Positions 30,052-38,040 of a stretch of DNA of 64,000 nt are shown here, one piece after another. This DNA comes from Rhodoferax sp. (GTDB taxonomy: Bacteria > Pseudomonadota > Gammaproteobacteria > Burkholderiales > Burkholderiaceae_C): positions 62,001 through 126,000 of the forward strand of contig JACKLK010000009.1 in the NCBI GenBank assembly GCA_024236015.1, in the 5' to 3' direction. A program made the translations under genes and the position numbers. Position 1 is the stretch's first letter. Each line of letters starts with the position of its first letter. Below the pieces are notes generated by a model. The model saw only the letters and a program-made list of their open reading frames with translations, was not told the DNA's origin and searched no databases.

Positions 30052-32016
30052 GTGCCAACGGCTTCTTCGTTCCTCCGTCCGCTGCTGCTGTGGCTGCGCA
30101 CACCCGCGTCGATCGGCCTGGGCATCGGCCTGGCGGCGTTCCTGGCGCTGGCCGGTCTGCGTCTGGCGGGCGGACTGCAGCCGATGGAACTGGCGGTGTA
30201 CGACCTGTACCTGAATGCGCGGCACGATGCCGACTGGCGCGAGGATCGCGTCGCCGTCGTGCTGATCGACGACGCGGACATCCGCCGGATCGGCCGCTGG
30301 CCGATGAGCGACGACATGCTGGCGCGCGTGGCCGACACGCTGTTGCAGGCGGGCCCGCACGCGATCGGCTTCGATCTGTACCGCGACCTGCCGGTGGCAC
30401 CGGGCACGCAGCGGCTCGAACGGCTGCTGGCGACGCAGGAGCAGCTCTATGTCGTGATGAAGTTCGGCGGGCGCGATGCCGCCCGGGTCGCGCCGCCGCC
30501 GGTGCTGGACGGCAGCGACCGGATCGGCTTTGCCGACCTGCTCATCGACCCGGGCGGGTTCGTGCGGCGCGGCTTGCTGTTTCTCGATGACGGCGAGACG
30601 CTGGCCTATGCGTTTGCATGGCGGCTGGTCATGCCCTACCTGGCCTCGAAGGGCGTGACGCCGGCCGCCGGCGAACCCGATCCGCAGCACCTGCGCCTGG
30701 GTTCGGTCACGCTGCGGCCGATGGAGGCCAACGACGGGCCGTACGTGCGGGCCGATGCGGCCGGCTACCAGTTCCCGCTTGACTTCAAGGGGGGCGAGCG
30801 CCCGTTCAGGGTCTTCTCGCTGAGTGCCGTGCTCGATGGCACCGTCCCGGCGGACGCCTTGCGCGATCGCATCGTGCTGGTGGGAGTCTCGGCCGACAGC
30901 GTCAAGGACCTGTTCCTGACGCCGTTCAACCACGGCGCCTCCGATGCGGCCAGCACGCCGGGTGTGCTGGTGCACGCCCATGCGGTCAGCCAGTTGTTGC
31001 GTGCCGGACTCGACGGCGAGCGACCGCTGGTGTTCCTGCCCACCTGGGCCGGCTACCTGGGCATGCTGGCATGGAGCCTGGTGGCCGTGGCCACCGCGTT
31101 GCGGGTGCGCGCCTTGTGGCTGCTGGCGCTGCTGGCGGGGCTCGAGACCCTGGCGCTGTTCGGCGGCAGCTACGCCGCCTTTCTCGCCGGCTGGTGGATA
31201 CCGGTCGTGCCGATGGCCCTGGTGGGGCTGGTCAGCGCCAGTCTGTCCGAGGCCTATCTGTCCAGCCTGGAACGCAACGAGCGCCAGTACCTGATGGACA
31301 TCTTCTCCCGGCAGGTCTCGCCCGACGTGGCCGAGGAGATGTGGCGCTCGCGCGAGCAGTTCCTCGAGAGCGGACGCCTCAAGCCGCGCCTGCTCACCGC
31401 CACCATCCTGTTCACCGACCTGCACAACTTCACGCCGGTAGCCGAGCAACTGTCACCCCCGGAGTTGATGGACTGGCTCAACCTGTACATGGACCGCATG
31501 GCCGGCCTGGTGATGCAGCACGGCGGCGTCGTCGACGACTATTTCGGCGACGCCATCAAGGCGAATTTCGGTGTGCCCATCGTGCGCCAGGACGAACACG
31601 CGATCGACGAGGACGCGCGCCATGCGGTGCGTTGTGCACTGGCCATGGGCGTGGCGCTGGAGCAGATGAACCGCGACTGGGAGGCCGCGGGCCTGCCGCA
31701 TATCAGCATGCGCGTGGGCATCGCCACCGGCGAGGTGGTCGCCGGTTGCCTGGGCAGCACGCAACGCATGAAGTTCACGACGCTGGGCGACGTGGTCAAT
31801 ACCGCGGCCCGGATGGAGACCTACGGCAAGGACGATCCGGCGGTCACCGCGCCCGATGCGATCAGCCGGGTGCTGATCTCCGAGGAGACGGCGCGACGCA
31901 TCGGCGACGGTTTCGTCACCACGGTGGTGGGCGATCTGAGGCTCAAGGGCAAGGCCAGTTCGGTCCGGGTGTACCGTGTCGAGGGAGAGCGCGGTGCCGG
32001 CGCGGTGGGGGCCTGA
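30052..32016 (+). CDS. CHASE2-domain class III adenylate/guanylate cyclase
   Basis: 654 residues from GTG 30052. One N-terminal membrane helix, a periplasmic CHASE2 sensor (about 45-335: YDLYLNARHDADWREDRVAVVLIDDADI, RWPMSDDMLARV, DRIVLVGVSA), three further helices (about 335-405), and a class III cyclase domain (about 445-625). Both metal aspartates are present, Asp456 in LFTDLHNFT and Asp500 in YFGDAIKANFG. The purine-selecting lysine position is Asp496 and the second position is Thr576, so ATP versus GTP choice is uncertain. It is divergent from the PEP-CTERM gene and upstream of DUF928. Confidence 0.9.
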   Translation: MPTASSFLRPLLLWLRTPASIGLGIGLAAFLALAGLRLAGGLQPMELAVYDLYLNARHDADWREDRVAVVLIDDADIRRIGRWPMSDDMLARVADTLLQAGPHAIGFDLYRDLPVAPGTQRLERLLATQEQLYVVMKFGGRDAARVAPPPVLDGSDRIGFADLLIDPGGFVRRGLLFLDDGETLAYAFAWRLVMPYLASKGVTPAAGEPDPQHLRLGSVTLRPMEANDGPYVRADAAGYQFPLDFKGGERPFRVFSLSAVLDGTVPADALRDRIVLVGVSADSVKDLFLTPFNHGASDAASTPGVLVHAHAVSQLLRAGLDGERPLVFLPTWAGYLGMLAWSLVAVATALRVRALWLLALLAGLETLALFGGSYAAFLAGWWIPVVPMALVGLVSASLSEAYLSSLERNERQYLMDIFSRQVSPDVAEEMWRSREQFLESGRLKPRLLTATILFTDLHNFTPVAEQLSPPELMDWLNLYMDRMAGLVMQHGGVVDDYFGDAIKANFGVPIVRQDEHAIDEDARHAVRCALAMGVALEQMNRDWEAAGLPHISMRVGIATGEVVAGCLGSTQRMKFTTLGDVVNTAARMETYGKDDPAVTAPDAISRVLISEETARRIGDGFVTTVVGDLRLKGKASSVRVYRVEGERGAGAVGA

Positions 32017-32147
32017 TGCCGACCTGGCTTGCGTTGCGGTATGGCGGCGGCTGGCCGCTGACCCTATACTTTTCGTTCATCTTCGAGCGCCAGGCGGCGC
32101 ATCGGCAGCAGCGGCGGCGGGCGCCGTCTGATCACCAGGGGCCTCCC

Positions 32148-32861
32148 ATGCGCAATGTGTCGACCTTCACCCTCATGCTTGCCGCGCTGTTCTTCCTGCA
32201 CGCCCCTGTGGCCGTGCAGGCGCAGACGGCTTCGTCCGCAGACTCCGCGGGCAACTTCGTCTACAAGCCGCCGATGCGCGGCGCGCCCGCCCGGCGGGTT
32301 GGCGGGGCCACGCGGGGCTCCGGTGATTCGGGCCTGGTGCTCAACGTGCTGGCACCCGACCAGACCGGACTGACGACGCTGGCGCAACCGACGCTGTACT
32401 GGTATGCCTCCAAGGCCACGAACACGTCGATCGAGGTGACGCTGATTGCCGACAACGCCGAAGTGCCGGTGCTGTCGAAGAATCTCGCACTGACGGCGGC
32501 GGGGGTGCAGTCCATCGACCTGGCGCAACTCGGGGTCACGCTCAAGCCCGACACCGATTACGAGTGGTACGTGTCGGCGGTGCCGGATGCCGACCAACGA
32601 TCCAAGGACGTCACCAGCGGAGGCGCCATCCGCCGCGTGGCGATCGACCCGGCCGTGCGGGCCCGCGCCGATGCCGCCGGAGAACGCGCGGCGCCGGGTG
32701 TCTATGCCGAAGCCGGTCTGTGGTACGACGCGATCGCCGCGTTGTCGACGCAGATCGCCCGCAGTCCCGGCGACGCCAGCCTGCGCGCCCAGCGGGCGGC
32801 GCTGCTCGAGCAGGTCGGCTTGCCGAAGGCTGCCGCGTTCGATCGGGCCGGCGGGTCCTGA
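32148..32861 (+). CDS. Exported DUF928 family protein
   Basis: 237 residues with a signal peptide (TLMLAALFFLHAPVAVQAQ). The DUF928 core is recognisable: PARRVGGATRGS, LNVLAPDQTGLTTLAQPTLYWYASK, a beta-rich IEVTLIADN segment, LKPDTDYEWYVSAV, and a C-terminal helical AGLWYDAIAALSTQIARSPGD. DUF928 proteins are common in cyanobacteria next to CHASE2, CHAT and TPS genes, and their role is unknown. It follows the cyclase gene by 131 bases. The periplasm is the expected location. Confidence 0.86.
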   Translation: MRNVSTFTLMLAALFFLHAPVAVQAQTASSADSAGNFVYKPPMRGAPARRVGGATRGSGDSGLVLNVLAPDQTGLTTLAQPTLYWYASKATNTSIEVTLIADNAEVPVLSKNLALTAAGVQSIDLAQLGVTLKPDTDYEWYVSAVPDADQRSKDVTSGGAIRRVAIDPAVRARADAAGERAAPGVYAEAGLWYDAIAALSTQIARSPGDASLRAQRAALLEQVGLPKAAAFDRAGGS

Positions 32862-32877
32862 CGCCGGCGCCCGACGC

Positions 32878-34500
32878 TCAGCGGAACACGCCGCCGTGCG
32901 TCTTGCGCAATTCCTCCTTCTGCACCTTGCCCGTACCGCCCACCGGCAGGCTGTCGACGAAGACCACGTCGTCGGGCAACCACCATTTCGCGACCCGATC
33001 GGCGAGAAAGGCCAGCAGTTCCTCCTTGTCCACCGTCTGGCCGGGCTTGGGTGCGATGAACATCAACGGGCGTTCGTCCCACTTGGGATGCTTGACGCCG
33101 ATGACGGCGGCCATGGCCACCGCCGGATGCGCGACCGCGGCGCTCTCCAGGTCGATCGAGCTGATCCACTCGCCGCCGGACTTGATCACGTCCTTGGTGC
33201 GGTCGCGGATCTGCATCGTGCCCTGGGCGTCGATGGTGGCGATGTCGCCGGTCGGGAACCAGCCGCCCTGCAGCGGTGAGCGCTCCCCCTTGAAATAGTC
33301 GCGCACGATCCACGGTCCGCGCACCATCAGCTCGCCCTGGGTGCTGCCGTCGCGCGGCACGGTCGCGCCGGCCTCGTCGACGACCTTGATGTCGACGCCG
33401 AACACGCTCTTGCCCTGGCGCGCGACGATGGCATGTTGCTGCTCCCTCGGCAGCGCCAGGTCCCGGGGCGTGAGCGTGCCCATGGTCGCCACGGCCGTGG
33501 TCTCGGTCATGCCCCATCCGTGGCGCACCTCGACCTGGTATTCATCGGCGAACCTGGCGATCAGTGCCTGCGGCATGGCCGAGCCGCCCACGCCGGTGCG
33601 CCGCATCGTCGAAAAGCGCAGCTGGTTCTGCTCGACATACGCCAGCAGGCCTTGCCAGATGCTGGGGACACCGGCGCTGATCGTGACCTTTTCGTCCTCC
33701 ATCAGCGTGTACAGGGATTCGCCATCGAGGCGTGGCCCCGGCAGCACCAGCTTGGCGCCGGACATGGGCGCGCCATACGGAATGCACCAGGCGTTGATGT
33801 GGAACATCGGCACCACCGGCAGGATGGTGTCGCGGCACGACACGGCCAGCACGTTGGGCATGCAGCCGGCCATGGCCTCGAGCACGATGGCGCGGTGCGA
33901 ATACAAAACGCCTTTCGGATGGCCGGTCGTGCCGGAGGTGTAACACAGGGCCGCCGCGGTGTTCTCGTCGAACTCCGGCCACGTGAAGTCGTCGCTGCAC
34001 GGGGCCGTGAGCGCGTCGTAGCCGATCAGCGGGTCGATGCCTTCGATGGCCGGCATGTGGGCGGCGTCCGACAGGCAGATCCAGTGCTTCACGCTCGGGC
34101 AGTGCGGGGCGATGCCCTTGATCAGCGGTGCGAAGGTCGCGTCGAACAACATCGCCTTTTGTCCGGCGTGGTTGATGATGTAGATCAGCTGCTGCGGGTG
34201 CAGGCGCGGATTGCAGGTGTGGATGACCATGCCGCTGCCCGAGACACCGTAGTAGGCTTCGAGGTGGCGGTGGTTGTTCCACGCGATGGAGCCCACCACG
34301 TCGCCGGGCGCCAGGCCGAGCCCGGCCAGGGCGTTGGCCAGCTTGCGCGCACCCTTGGCGCAGTCGGCGTAGGTGTACCGGAACAACGGCCCATGGGTTT
34401 CGCGCGAGACCACCTCGACATCGCGGTATTGCGCGGCCGCATGTTCGATCACGGCGGAAATCAGCAAGGGGCGGTTCATCATCAGACCGGTCTGCAGCAT
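32878..34500 (-). CDS. Acyl-CoA ligase (AMP-forming, long-chain type)
   Basis: 540 residues of the ANL superfamily with CYTSGTTGHPKGVLYSH (P-loop), HGWGMTETTAVATMG, GGWFPTGDIATIDAQG, RTKDVIKSGGEWISSIDLE and PVGGTGKVQKEELRK, so all adenylation and thiolation motifs are intact. It is a paralogue of the ligase at 12095-13726. AGGAGA lies 9 bases before the start. As the last gene of the minus-strand catabolic block it could activate the imported acid or an intermediate. It is convergent with DUF928, 16 bases away. Substrate unknown. Confidence 0.92.
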   Translation of the reverse strand: MLQTGLMMNRPLLISAVIEHAAAQYRDVEVVSRETHGPLFRYTYADCAKGARKLANALAGLGLAPGDVVGSIAWNNHRHLEAYYGVSGSGMVIHTCNPRLHPQQLIYIINHAGQKAMLFDATFAPLIKGIAPHCPSVKHWICLSDAAHMPAIEGIDPLIGYDALTAPCSDDFTWPEFDENTAAALCYTSGTTGHPKGVLYSHRAIVLEAMAGCMPNVLAVSCRDTILPVVPMFHINAWCIPYGAPMSGAKLVLPGPRLDGESLYTLMEDEKVTISAGVPSIWQGLLAYVEQNQLRFSTMRRTGVGGSAMPQALIARFADEYQVEVRHGWGMTETTAVATMGTLTPRDLALPREQQHAIVARQGKSVFGVDIKVVDEAGATVPRDGSTQGELMVRGPWIVRDYFKGERSPLQGGWFPTGDIATIDAQGTMQIRDRTKDVIKSGGEWISSIDLESAAVAHPAVAMAAVIGVKHPKWDERPLMFIAPKPGQTVDKEELLAFLADRVAKWWLPDDVVFVDSLPVGGTGKVQKEELRKTHGGVFR

Positions 34501-34576
34501 GGTGGGAGTCTCCTGAGATTCACATGGTTCGGCGCAGGTCGGCGGCGCCAGCGCGATTCTGTCATGCCGGCCGGCC

Positions 34577-35488
34577 TCAGATCGACGCGGCGAGTTCGAG
34601 TTGCTTGAGCCGGCGCGTGATGCGTTCGAGGAACTGCCCGGTCACGTGCGACAGGCTGCGGTGCGACGGGATCAGGATGCCCACGCCGATGGTGTTGATC
34701 GCCTTGTTGGCCAGTGGCCGCCAGACAACCTCGCCGCGCTCGAGCTCGTCGATGAAGCCGATCTTGGAGAAGAACGAGATGCCGCGGCCGGCGATGATCA
34801 GGCGCTTGGCCATGGTCGTCGAATTGCAGGAGATCGCCGGCTCCAGTTCGTCCCAGAAGCGCGAGAACTCGGGCTGCACGACGGTATGGATCGGCGAGAT
34901 GCGGCTGATCTGGATGAAGGCATGGCCGCGGCAGTCGTCGAAGCTGACCGTGGCCTGGCGCGCCAGCGGGTGCGAAGGCGCCATCACGACGCCGGGCGGA
35001 AACGGGGCCGTGGCCACCACCTCCAGCGCGCTGGGCAGCTTGCCGAGGTAGCAGATGCCGATGTCGGCATCGCCCGAGGCGACCCGTTCGGGCACGTCGC
35101 TGGGCATGGCGGACAGGATGCTGTAGCGCACCGCCGGGTAGCTGCCCGAGAACTCCTCGACCGCCGCCGGCAGGAAGTCGATCAGCAGCGAGTCCATTGC
35201 CGCCACCGAGACATGGCCCTTGCGTTCGCCCTTGAGCGCATCGATCTCGGTGCGCATCAGGTGGAAGTCGTGCAGCGTGCTGTTGATGTGGCGGCGCAGC
35301 CGCTCGCCGGCAATGTTCAGCCGCATGCCGCTGGGAACGCGGTCGAACAACTCGGTGCCCAGTTCCTCCTCCAGTCGCAGGATCTGCCGGTTCACCGCGC
35401 TCGAGGCGACGAACAGGTTCTGCGCCGCCTTGCGGATGGATCCGTGGCGGGCGACCTCCAGGAAATATTTCAGGACGACGGCATGCAT
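34577..35488 (-). CDS. LysR family transcription regulator
   Basis: 303 residues. The N-terminal winged helix-turn-helix is clear (YFLEVARHGSIRKAAQNLFVASSAVNRQILRLEEELGTELFDR, in its usual helices), followed by a linker helix and a periplasmic-binding-protein-like effector domain (HVSVAAMDSLLIDFLPAAVEEF to the end). It lies on the same strand as the ABC/FAD/CoA-transferase operon, after the ferredoxin gene and before the second acyl-CoA ligase, so it probably controls this block, although it is not divergent to a target as most LysR genes are. Inducer unknown. Confidence 0.92.
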   Translation of the reverse strand: MHAVVLKYFLEVARHGSIRKAAQNLFVASSAVNRQILRLEEELGTELFDRVPSGMRLNIAGERLRRHINSTLHDFHLMRTEIDALKGERKGHVSVAAMDSLLIDFLPAAVEEFSGSYPAVRYSILSAMPSDVPERVASGDADIGICYLGKLPSALEVVATAPFPPGVVMAPSHPLARQATVSFDDCRGHAFIQISRISPIHTVVQPEFSRFWDELEPAISCNSTTMAKRLIIAGRGISFFSKIGFIDELERGEVVWRPLANKAINTIGVGILIPSHRSLSHVTGQFLERITRRLKQLELAASI

Positions 35489-35676
35489 GGCGACAGCTTA
35501 GCGCAGCCGCCGGGCTCGTTCGCCATGTCGCTCGATCCAGTGCGACCTTGTGGGTGCCCGGCCATTCGCCGGCAGGGCCGCTGCCGCAGCCGCCATGGCC
35601 GGCAGGGCACGGGCAACGGCTGCCGCCTCGTGACCCCTGGGCCGGTGACCGGGCATGCTCCTGCTGCGGACCTGGT

Positions 35677-36012
35677 TCAGCGTGTCGCCGCCGCGGGTGT
35701 GTTTTCCACCAGCGGATGGTCGCGCGGTGCAGCCCCGATGCTGCTGGCGCCGCCCGGGCTGCCCAGCCCGGTCACCTGGGGTTCGAAGAACTCGCGGTTG
35801 ATGGCGATGAAATGTTTCTGCTTTGCCGGCACCTCGGCGTCCTCGTAGATGGCCTCGGGCGGGCAGACCGAGACGCAGATGCCGCAGTTGATGCATTCGT
35901 CCGGGTGGATGTAGTAGGTGCGTGGGCCTTCGTAGATGCAGTCGACCGGGCAGCAGCTGACGCAGGCGGCGTCCTTGCAGTCGATGCAGCTGTCGATGAT
36001 GACGTAGGCCAT
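35677..36012 (-). CDS. Ferredoxin, 7Fe/8Fe type (FdxA-like)
   Basis: 111 residues. The first cluster motif is CIDCKDAACVSCCPVDC, with the C-x7-C-x3-CP ligand pattern of 3Fe-4S centres plus an extra cysteine that would allow 4Fe-4S. The second is CINCGICVSVCP, a normal 4Fe-4S site. YEGPRTYYIHPDECINC is typical of FdxA-like proteins. The tail of about 50 residues is longer than the core and includes NREFFEPQ. It follows the enoyl-CoA hydratase gene by 53 bases and may carry electrons for the FAD oxidoreductase of the same operon. Confidence 0.9.
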   Translation of the reverse strand: MAYVIIDSCIDCKDAACVSCCPVDCIYEGPRTYYIHPDECINCGICVSVCPPEAIYEDAEVPAKQKHFIAINREFFEPQVTGLGSPGGASSIGAAPRDHPLVENTPAAATR

Positions 36013-36065
36013 GGCGTTGACTCCGCGCTCGGGGACAGGGTTGTGCAGTTACCGGTTCGGGGGTA

Positions 36066-36839
36066 TCAATGTCCGCTCCACTGCGGCTTGCGTTTTTGCT
36101 GGAACGCCAGCACGCCTTCGTCGGCATCGTCCGACTGCAGCGCGGCGACCACCGCCGGCAACCGCGTCGCGTGCGCCTGGCTCGGCGTCATCTGGCCGGT
36201 CAACCGCACCACCTGCTTGATCGCCTGCAGCGACAGGGGGGCGCAGGCGAGCAGGTCGTCGACCCAACGCTGTACCGCCGCGTCCAGCTCGGCGCGTGGC
36301 ACGACCTCGTTGATCAGCCCCATGTCCAGCGCTTCCCGGGCGTCGATGCGCTTGCCGGTCAGCATCATCGCCATGGCCTTGCGAAACGGCACCTGGCGCT
36401 GCAGCAACACCATGCCGCCGTCCAGCGGCATGCGCCCGACCCGCGCCTCGGGCAGGCCGAAGCTGGCTTCCTCGCAGGCCACGACGATGTCGCAGCCCAG
36501 CACCATCTCCAGGCCGCCGCCCAGCGCAAAGCCGTTCACGCGGGCGATCACCGGCACGTTGAGCGTCTCGCGCAGCGCGATGCCGCCGAAACCGCCAACG
36601 CGCGAGGCGGCCCAGTATTCGAGGCCGGTCACCGACGGGTTCTTCAGGTCGGCGCCGGCGCAAAAGGCACGTTCGCCGGCGCCGGTGAGCACCACCACGC
36701 GCACGTCCTTGTCGCCTTCGATCGTGCTCCAGATGCGCTGCAGTTCCGCCTCGGTGGCCAGGTCGACCGCATTCATCGCCTGCGGCCGGTCCAGCGTGAC
36801 CGTGGCCACGTGGTTCTCGACGGTGAGGGTCACGCCCAT
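36066..36839 (-). CDS. Enoyl-CoA hydratase/isomerase
   Basis: 257 residues of the crotonase family. Both catalytic glutamates of hydratases are kept, in NGFALGGGLEMVLGCDIV and in FGLPEARVGRMPLDGG. The oxyanion segment is RAFCAGADLKNP. It is thus expected to add water to an enoyl-CoA or a related conjugated acyl-CoA. It is encoded 28 bases after the CoA transferase gene in the same operon, consistent with CoA-thioester processing of the imported compound. It is clearly different from the glutamate-less crotonase at 13787-14581. Confidence 0.91.
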   Translation of the reverse strand: MGVTLTVENHVATVTLDRPQAMNAVDLATEAELQRIWSTIEGDKDVRVVVLTGAGERAFCAGADLKNPSVTGLEYWAASRVGGFGGIALRETLNVPVIARVNGFALGGGLEMVLGCDIVVACEEASFGLPEARVGRMPLDGGMVLLQRQVPFRKAMAMMLTGKRIDAREALDMGLINEVVPRAELDAAVQRWVDDLLACAPLSLQAIKQVVRLTGQMTPSQAHATRLPAVVAALQSDDADEGVLAFQQKRKPQWSGH

Positions 36840-36867
36840 GGCCGGTCCTCCGTACGCGGCGACGGGC

Positions 36868-38040
36868 TCATGATGCCTGCGCCTCCATCTGCACCAGGTC
36901 CAGGATCTCCTGCGTGTGTTGCCCCAGCCGCGGCGGCGCGCGGCGCAGGCCGACCGGCGCCTCGGACATCTGGATCGGGCTGCCGACGAAACGGCAGGTC
37001 TGGCCTTCGCCCGGGCCTTCCATCAACATCCGGTTGTGCAGCGTCTGCGGGTCGACCAGCGCCTCGCGCAGGTCGCGTACCGGCGCGCACAGCAGGTCCT
37101 GCTGCTCGAGCCGCTCCAGCCAGTGGTCGCGCGTGTTGCTGGCGAACTGGCGGCGGAACAGGGCCTGCAGTTCGGCCTTGTGCTTGAACTGCTGGTTCAG
37201 GTTGCAGAACTTCGGGTCGGCGGAGAGGTCGGGCAGGTCGAGCGCCTTGCAGATGTCCTGCAGCGGGTTGGCCTTGAACGCGCCCACCAGCACCAGCGCG
37301 CCGTCCTGGGTGTCGAACACGCCCGAGAGCGGCATCGCGGCCCAGTTGACCTCGGAGTCGGCCATCATGATCATCGCCGCCTCCTGCATCTGCATCGCCA
37401 GCATCGAGTTGTACAGCGACACGCTGACCTTCTGGCCGACGCCAGTCTTGCCGCGTTGCAGCAAGGCCAGCAGGATGCCCTGCACCATGTGCATGCCGGC
37501 GCTGTAGTCGCACAGCGCCGTCGGGTAGACCGACACCGGCACCGAGGCGTCGGCGCGCCGGTGCATGACGCCGCTCATGGCCTGGGCCAGCACGTCCTGC
37601 CCGCCCTTGTGCGCATACGGGCCGCTGTCGCCGTAGCCGGTGCCCACGGCGTAGATGATGCGCGGGTTGATCGCGCGGCAGTCCTCGTAACCCAGGCCCA
37701 TGCGTTCCATCACGCCGGCGCGGAAGTTGTTGACGACCACGTCGGCGTCCGCGATCAGTGCCTTGACCGCGGCCAGCGCCGCCGGGTCGCGCAGGTCGAG
37801 TGCGGCGCTGCGCTTGTTGCGGTTCAGGCTGCAGAAGATCGGGTTGTCGGCGCCATGCACCGGCTCGAAGGTCGAGCGGCTCAGGTCGCCGGCGCCCTTG
37901 CGCTCGATCTTCAGGATGTCGGCGCCGTAGTCGCCCAGCATCTGGGTGCAGACCGGGCCCATCATGACCTGGGTGAAGTCGACGACACGGATGCCGGCCA
38001 GCGGCAGGTCGGCGGCGGCAGGGGTGGCGGTGGTGGTCAT
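36868..38040 (-). CDS. CoA transferase, CaiB/BaiF family (class III)
   Basis: 390 residues. DLPLAGIRVVDFTQVMMGPVCTQMLGDYGADILKIERKGAGDLSR is the classic N terminus of class III CoA transferases. The likely catalytic aspartate lies in TALCDYSAGMHMVQGILLALLQR, equivalent to Asp169 of formyl-CoA transferase. GQKVSVSLYNSML follows as expected. It moves CoA between an acyl-CoA donor and a carboxylate acceptor. Its ATG overlaps the stop of the upstream FAD oxidoreductase gene (ATGA at 38037-38040), showing tight coupling. The substrate pair is unknown. Confidence 0.92.
   Translation of the reverse strand: MTTTATPAAADLPLAGIRVVDFTQVMMGPVCTQMLGDYGADILKIERKGAGDLSRSTFEPVHGADNPIFCSLNRNKRSAALDLRDPAALAAVKALIADADVVVNNFRAGVMERMGLGYEDCRAINPRIIYAVGTGYGDSGPYAHKGGQDVLAQAMSGVMHRRADASVPVSVYPTALCDYSAGMHMVQGILLALLQRGKTGVGQKVSVSLYNSMLAMQMQEAAMIMMADSEVNWAAMPLSGVFDTQDGALVLVGAFKANPLQDICKALDLPDLSADPKFCNLNQQFKHKAELQALFRRQFASNTRDHWLERLEQQDLLCAPVRDLREALVDPQTLHNRMLMEGPGEGQTCRFVGSPIQMSEAPVGLRRAPPRLGQHTQEILDLVQMEAQAS

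Noticed and set aside
35489..35676. Possible short gene between the ferredoxin and LysR genes
   Set aside because: Open frames exist but are Arg/Ala-rich; only a repeated GCCGGCAGGGC was seen, without start signals.
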